From Christiangramia salexigens (GTDB taxonomy: Bacteria > Bacteroidota > Bacteroidia > Flavobacteriales > Flavobacteriaceae), in NCBI RefSeq assembly GCF_001889005.1, contig NZ_CP018153.1:1894501-1958500 (forward strand): 64,000 bases of DNA. Reading direction: 5' to 3'. The position numbers and the translations under genes are program-made. This document shows, in pieces, positions 60,604 through 64,000 of the stretch. The notes under the pieces were generated by a model. It was not told the origin of the DNA, made no database searches, and saw only the letters and a list, made by a program, of their open reading frames with translations. How positions within the stretch are numbered: position 1 is the first letter of the stretch; the number at the start of each line of letters is the position of its first letter.

Positions 60604-61404
60604 TTAGATTCTTTTTTTATTCTTATAAGCTACTAACATATCGATTAACAGGATAGATGCATCTTCCATATCATTAACGATACTGTCTATCTTAGCGATA
60701 ATGTAGTTGTAAAAAATCTGAAGAATAATCGCAACGATCAAACCAAATACAGTAGTAAGAAGTGCTACTTTAATACCTCCTGCCACAAGTGACGGCTGCA
60801 TATCTCCAGCTGCTTCAATACGGTCAAAAGCCTGAATCATCCCGATTACAGTACCCATGAAACCAAGCATAGGAGCTAATGCGATAAATAGAGATACCCA
60901 AGAAACGTTCTTCTCAAGTTGTCCCATTTGTACACCACCATAAGCAACAACTGCTTTTTCTGCAGCTTCGATGCTTTCATCTGCTCTATCAAGACCTTGA
61001 TAGTAGATAGATGCAACAGGACCTTTTGTGTTACGGCAAACTTCCTTTGCAGCTTCGATCCCACCACTATTTAAGGCATCCTCAACATTCTGAGCAAGCT
61101 TTTTAGTATTGGTAGTAGATAGGTTTAAAAAGATAATTCTCTCAATGGCTATTGCCAAACCAAGAATTAAACACAATAGAACAATCCCCATAAAGGCCGG
61201 ACCACCCTCGATGAAACGTTTTTTAAGTTCCTGGTGAAAACCAAGTTCTTCTTCTTCAATTTCATCGCCTGCAGTTGCTTCCTCGTCTTGTACAAAGGTC
61301 ACAATCGTTCCTGGCAAAGTATTCGCGCTGTTAGCCGCCTTTAGATTGTAGGCCCCAAGAACCGTAATCGCGGCGATTACCAAAATAGAAAATAATCTTT
61401 TCAT
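60604..61404 (-). CDS. exbB: MotA/TolQ/ExbB proton channel family protein
   Basis: A 266-residue membrane protein. A signal-like N-terminus is followed by a linker rich in Glu/Asp (about 35-55), then three membrane helices typical of ExbB/TolQ. The proton-channel motifs are in MGFMGTVIGMIQAFDRI (about 175-195) and LLTTVFGLIVAIILQIFYN. Paired with two ExbD proteins it powers TonB-dependent uptake. It begins an operon after the tRNA-Ser gene. Confidence 0.94.
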   Translation of the reverse strand: MKRLFSILVIAAITVLGAYNLKAANSANTLPGTIVTFVQDEEATAGDEIEEEELGFHQELKKRFIEGGPAFMGIVLLCLILGLAIAIERIIFLNLSTTNTKKLAQNVEDALNSGGIEAAKEVCRNTKGPVASIYYQGLDRADESIEAAEKAVVAYGGVQMGQLEKNVSWVSLFIALAPMLGFMGTVIGMIQAFDRIEAAGDMQPSLVAGGIKVALLTTVFGLIVAIILQIFYNYIIAKIDSIVNDMEDASILLIDMLVAYKNKKRI

Positions 61405-61471
61405 TACTGTTTGTCTTAATTTAATTAGTTAAAGGGTTAAAGATATAAATTATTTTTAATAAAACACTTAG

Positions 61472-61559
61472 CAGAGAGGAAGGGATTCGAACCCTCGATA
61501 CGCTTGTGACGTATACACACTTTCCAGGCGTGCGCCTTCGACCACTCGGCCACCTCTCT
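61472..61559 (-). tRNA. tRNA-Ser (anticodon GGA)
   Basis: An 88-base tRNA with a long variable arm, as class II tRNAs have. Acceptor strands AGAGAGG and CCTCTCT pair over 7 bp with G as discriminator and no encoded CCA. The anticodon stem-loop CACGC-CTGGAAA-GTGTG gives anticodon GGA (serine). The T arm is GGGTTCGAATCCC. Confidence 0.97.
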
Positions 61560-61622
61560 GTTTGTTTCGGGGCGGCAAATAACAAAAAAAAAGCTTTCCC
61601 GTCAAGTAAGACCACGTTAATT

Positions 61623-62651
61623 TTAGGACATTTCGCCTCGAAGTGATGTTTCAAAGATGGTTCTGAACACTTTAGGCGACAAGTCCTTCCCTAATAAATA
61701 CATCAGTTTAGAGATCGCAGCCTCGGTTGTGATATCCTTTCCAGACACCACTCCTACCCGTTTAAGCCCAACACTGGTCTCATATTGCCCCATCATTACA
61801 CTACCTCCAATACACTGGGTTACATTAACGATTCTAAGATCATTTTTTATTTTTTCACGGATTATATCCAGAAACCAGGAATAGTTAGGCGCATTTCCAC
61901 TTCCATAGGTTTCTAGGACGACGCCCTTAAGATCTTTTCTTGAAAGCATATGCTCTACAGTAGCCTCATTTATTCCAGGAAACATTTTAAGAACCAGTAC
62001 ATCGTCGTTAAAATTGGTATGCAATTTTGTCTTCTGTTTTCGGTTTGGCTTCCATAAAGCTTTATGATTAACAGATAGATACACTCCAGATTCTGCGAGT
62101 GGAGGATGGTTCATCGATGCAAAAGCCTGAAAATGCTCGGCGTTTACCTTAGTCGTCCTATTCGCTCTGTACAACTTGTATTCAAAATAAAGTCCTACTT
62201 CAGAGATCACTGGTCTGCCATTTTTTTGAAGGCCGGCGATCTGAATACTTGTAATTAGGTTCTCCTTGGCATCGGTTCTCAAATCACCGATAGGTAATTG
62301 AGACCCGGTAAAAATGACTGGCTTTGTAAGATTCTCAAACATAAAGCTTAAAGCAGATGCCGTGTAAGACATCGTATCGCTCCCGTGCAAGACCACGAAG
62401 CCGTCATAATCATGATAATTTTCATCTATGGTACTGGCAATTTTCAGCCAGCATTCCGGATTCATATTGGAAGAATCAATAGGATCATCAAAACTCAGGG
62501 TTTCGATCTCATGTTCCAGGATTTTAAGTTCAGGGATATTTTGAAGCAATTCATCGAAATTGAATGCCTTAAGAGCCCCACTTTCATAATCCTTGATCAT
62601 ACCAATGGTACCACCGGTATAAATGAGCAGTATTCTTGAACTATTCTTCAT
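61623..62651 (-). CDS. ansA: Type I L-asparaginase
   Basis: A 342-residue cytoplasmic asparaginase. The two asparaginase motifs are YTGGTIGM at about 11-18 with the nucleophilic Thr, and LHGSDTMSYTASALSF (about 86-101) with the Asp/Thr pair; the usual HGTDTM reads HGSDTM. ETYGSGNAP fits the C-terminal part. It hydrolyses asparagine to aspartate and ammonia. There is no signal peptide, consistent with type I. The start overlaps the PlsC-like gene by 11 bases. Confidence 0.92.
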   Translation of the reverse strand: MKNSSRILLIYTGGTIGMIKDYESGALKAFNFDELLQNIPELKILEHEIETLSFDDPIDSSNMNPECWLKIASTIDENYHDYDGFVVLHGSDTMSYTASALSFMFENLTKPVIFTGSQLPIGDLRTDAKENLITSIQIAGLQKNGRPVISEVGLYFEYKLYRANRTTKVNAEHFQAFASMNHPPLAESGVYLSVNHKALWKPNRKQKTKLHTNFNDDVLVLKMFPGINEATVEHMLSRKDLKGVVLETYGSGNAPNYSWFLDIIREKIKNDLRIVNVTQCIGGSVMMGQYETSVGLKRVGVVSGKDITTEAAISKLMYLLGKDLSPKVFRTIFETSLRGEMS

Positions 62652-63777
62652 TTAAAGACAGTTTATTAATCACCGGATTCGCGTACATCAACAAATAACT
62701 ATTGAGCGCTAAAGGGTTTTTAACATCAACTCTTCGGCTGATCCGTCTATCAAATTGTCTCTTTTCCTTATCGGTATATTTATCGGCAAACTTATCACTG
62801 TTCTTCAGGATATCGTAAGCTATATAATTTGCAGGCCATAATTTAAAGTTCCTATGAATGGCACGATCTATAAGATTTGCAACTTCCTTAAGCTGATCGT
62901 TAACTGAAAGACCCATCTCTCTAATTCTGTCAAAATCCTCTTTTTTAAGGATCTCACCTGCGGTAAGCTGAATTCTTCCTTTTTGCCCCATTGCGCCCTG
63001 CATGATACTGTTAAAATCCTCATTTGCGCTTTTCTTATACTCTTCCTTCATTCGCTTGGCAAGCACTTCAGGCATTTTAAGCATATCGGTAGGATCGAAT
63101 TCATATGAAATGGCAACCGGCACGATCTTCAGCTTAGACAAATAATCGAGGATATCCATATCCCCCTTTGCCATTGCCAGCATTTTAAGAACCCCCTGCT
63201 GTGTATGATCATTTCCATCTTTGGTACGGCCTTCGCGTTGTGCCATCCAGACTGACCGTCCTTCATCCATCAACAGATTACGGATATATTCAGACAGCTT
63301 AAGAGAGCTCTTCAACATCTCGCGGGGAGATTGATTACGAAGCACCAGGAAATTCCTATTCAGTTTGGATAAAGCCAACAAAAAAGGCTTCTGCACAAGA
63401 TTATCCCCAATAGCCGAAGCCGTCATCACAAGATCGTGGTTATACAAGGTATAATTGATCAATGAAGTGTCCAGAATAATATCGCGGTGATTACTTATGT
63501 AGAAATAGGATTCTGATGGATTGAGTTTTTCAAAACCAACATCATTAAGGCCTTCACTGGTCTTTTCCAGTACCTTTTCAACGCTGTAGTAGATGATTTT
63601 AGACTGGAAGTCCTGAATGGATTTACATTCAAACACTTTTTCCTCGATCTCCTGAAATTCAAGATCAGGAAAAGTAAATTGAAGCAGAGCTTTCACCATA
63701 GGATGTTTTACATAATCCCTGAGAGCTATCTCAACTTCCTTATCACTATAAAACCTTATATCATCAAAATTTTGCAC
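62641..63777 (-). CDS. PlsC-like 1-acylglycerol-3-phosphate acyltransferase
   Basis: A 378-residue acyltransferase of the PlsC superfamily. The catalytic block is YISNHRDIILDTS (His about 114), where the usual HxxxxD spacing has one extra residue. VWMAQREGRTKDG (the second motif) and the KIVPVAISYEFDPTDMLKMPE phosphate-binding motif follow in pieces. It would acylate lysophosphatidate or another lipid at the inner membrane. It overlaps the asparaginase start by 11 bases and lies downstream of tatD. Confidence 0.8.
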   Translation of the reverse strand: MQNFDDIRFYSDKEVEIALRDYVKHPMVKALLQFTFPDLEFQEIEEKVFECKSIQDFQSKIIYYSVEKVLEKTSEGLNDVGFEKLNPSESYFYISNHRDIILDTSLINYTLYNHDLVMTASAIGDNLVQKPFLLALSKLNRNFLVLRNQSPREMLKSSLKLSEYIRNLLMDEGRSVWMAQREGRTKDGNDHTQQGVLKMLAMAKGDMDILDYLSKLKIVPVAISYEFDPTDMLKMPEVLAKRMKEEYKKSANEDFNSIMQGAMGQKGRIQLTAGEILKKEDFDRIREMGLSVNDQLKEVANLIDRAIHRNFKLWPANYIAYDILKNSDKFADKYTDKEKRQFDRRISRRVDVKNPLALNSYLLMYANPVINKLSLNEE

Positions 63778-63826
63778 CAGCTTCTAATTTAGTTTAACAA
63801 ATGAACAAAAATTAAGCTTAACAGCT

Positions 63827-64000
63827 TTAAATTCCGAAAACTTCCTTTGAGTTTTGAGTGGTAATCTCAGCTACCTCCTCTAGTGAAATATCGTAGATCT
63901 TTGATATTTTCTTTGCGATCTCAAGTATATAAACAGGGTCGTTTCTTTTACCGCGATATGGGGTTGGAGCAAGATATGGCGAGTCTGTTTCCAGAACGAT
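63827..64000 (-). CDS. TatD family metal-dependent nuclease, C-terminal part (runs off right edge)
   Basis: The last 57 residues of a TatD/YcfH-like DNase are present. The visible part reads IVLETDSPYLAPTPYRGKRN, with the metal-binding Asp in LETDSPYLAP and the substrate motif PYRGKRNDP, then a helical C-terminus ending SKEVFGI. TatD enzymes are 3'-5' exonucleases involved in DNA repair. The upstream part of the gene lies beyond the right edge. Its stop is 49 bases before the acyltransferase start. Confidence 0.9.
   Translation of the reverse strand: MVLETDSPYLAPTPYRGKRNDPVYILEIAKKISKIYDISLEEVAEITTQNSKEVFGI

Noticed and set aside
61421..61654. A 77-codon open frame on the minus strand
   Set aside because: It runs through the tRNA-Ser gene and has no protein-like features.

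Overview
This window looks like a chromosomal segment of a member of the Bacteroidota, most likely a marine Flavobacteriaceae. From memory the gene content resembles Gramella/Christiangramia, but I could not check that. The evidence is Bacteroidota-type promoters (TAnnTTTG, in the best cases preceded by TTTG 19 bases upstream), a type IX secretion C-terminal sorting domain, an UpxY-like NusG paralogue, DUF2723, DUF5916, DUF5686, DUF4271 and DUF4296 proteins, and a Bacteroidota-style dihydroorotase. No phage, integrase, insertion sequence or CRISPR array was found. Most of the window is housekeeping. Layout: 1-5667 (minus strand) is the promoter-proximal part of a surface polysaccharide locus. 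It starts with an UpxY/RfaH-like antiterminator, then a small GIY-YIG nuclease gene bracketed by two copies of a 118-120 bp palindromic repeat, then cysQ, rmlB, rmlA, manC and the start of gmd, running off the left edge. 5668-6425 holds degenerate repeats and a tRNA-Gln gene with a textbook promoter and terminator. 6426-19521 has a giant DUF2723 membrane protein, a NodB-type deacetylase, a thioredoxin-fold protein without its active-site cysteines, a metallophosphoesterase, an exported glycosylasparaginase-like protein, DNA polymerase I, a DUF5916 outer-membrane protein and a lipoprotein. 19663-22740 is the ribosomal rplM-rpsI / rpsB / tsf block with leaders and terminators. 22999-33630 contains TrmN6, a glutaryl-CoA dehydrogenase-like enzyme, a DUF3050 putative diiron protein, an iron-sulfur/electron-transfer operon (mrp, nfu, reductase, ferredoxin), an alkyltransferase-like protein, a LysE exporter, TrmB, a glycosyltransferase and a PhoB/PhoR-like two-component pair. 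34097-48635 has a secretion-sorting domain with no cargo, a LuxE-like acyl-adenylating protein, TyrS, an SDR epimerase, DUF4296, dihydroorotase, a dolichol-phosphate-mannose-synthase-like GT2, DUF4271, HemD, PckA, DUF423, a saccharopine dehydrogenase with an Lrp regulator, a membrane zinc peptidase, PyrH and Frr. 48745-64000 has a DUF5686 outer-membrane protein, an RND/MMPL transporter, AsnS, an RluA-type synthase, RpoN, a PAP2-like membrane protein, a beta-barrel protein, an ExbB/ExbD energiser operon, tRNA-Ser, a type I asparaginase, a PlsC-like acyltransferase and the C-terminus of a TatD nuclease. How the genes work together: the left locus makes nucleotide sugars (GDP-mannose, GDP-fucose or rhamnose precursors, dTDP-4-keto-6-deoxyglucose) under probable processive antitermination. 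The mrp-nfu-reductase-ferredoxin operon forms an Fe-S/redox module. Glutaryl-CoA dehydrogenase and saccharopine dehydrogenase point to lysine catabolism. ExbBD powers TonB-dependent uptake. The most unusual structure is the GIY-YIG gene framed by two near-identical palindromic repeats inside the polysaccharide operon. It resembles REP-associated transposase (RAYT) loci but carries a different nuclease fold.
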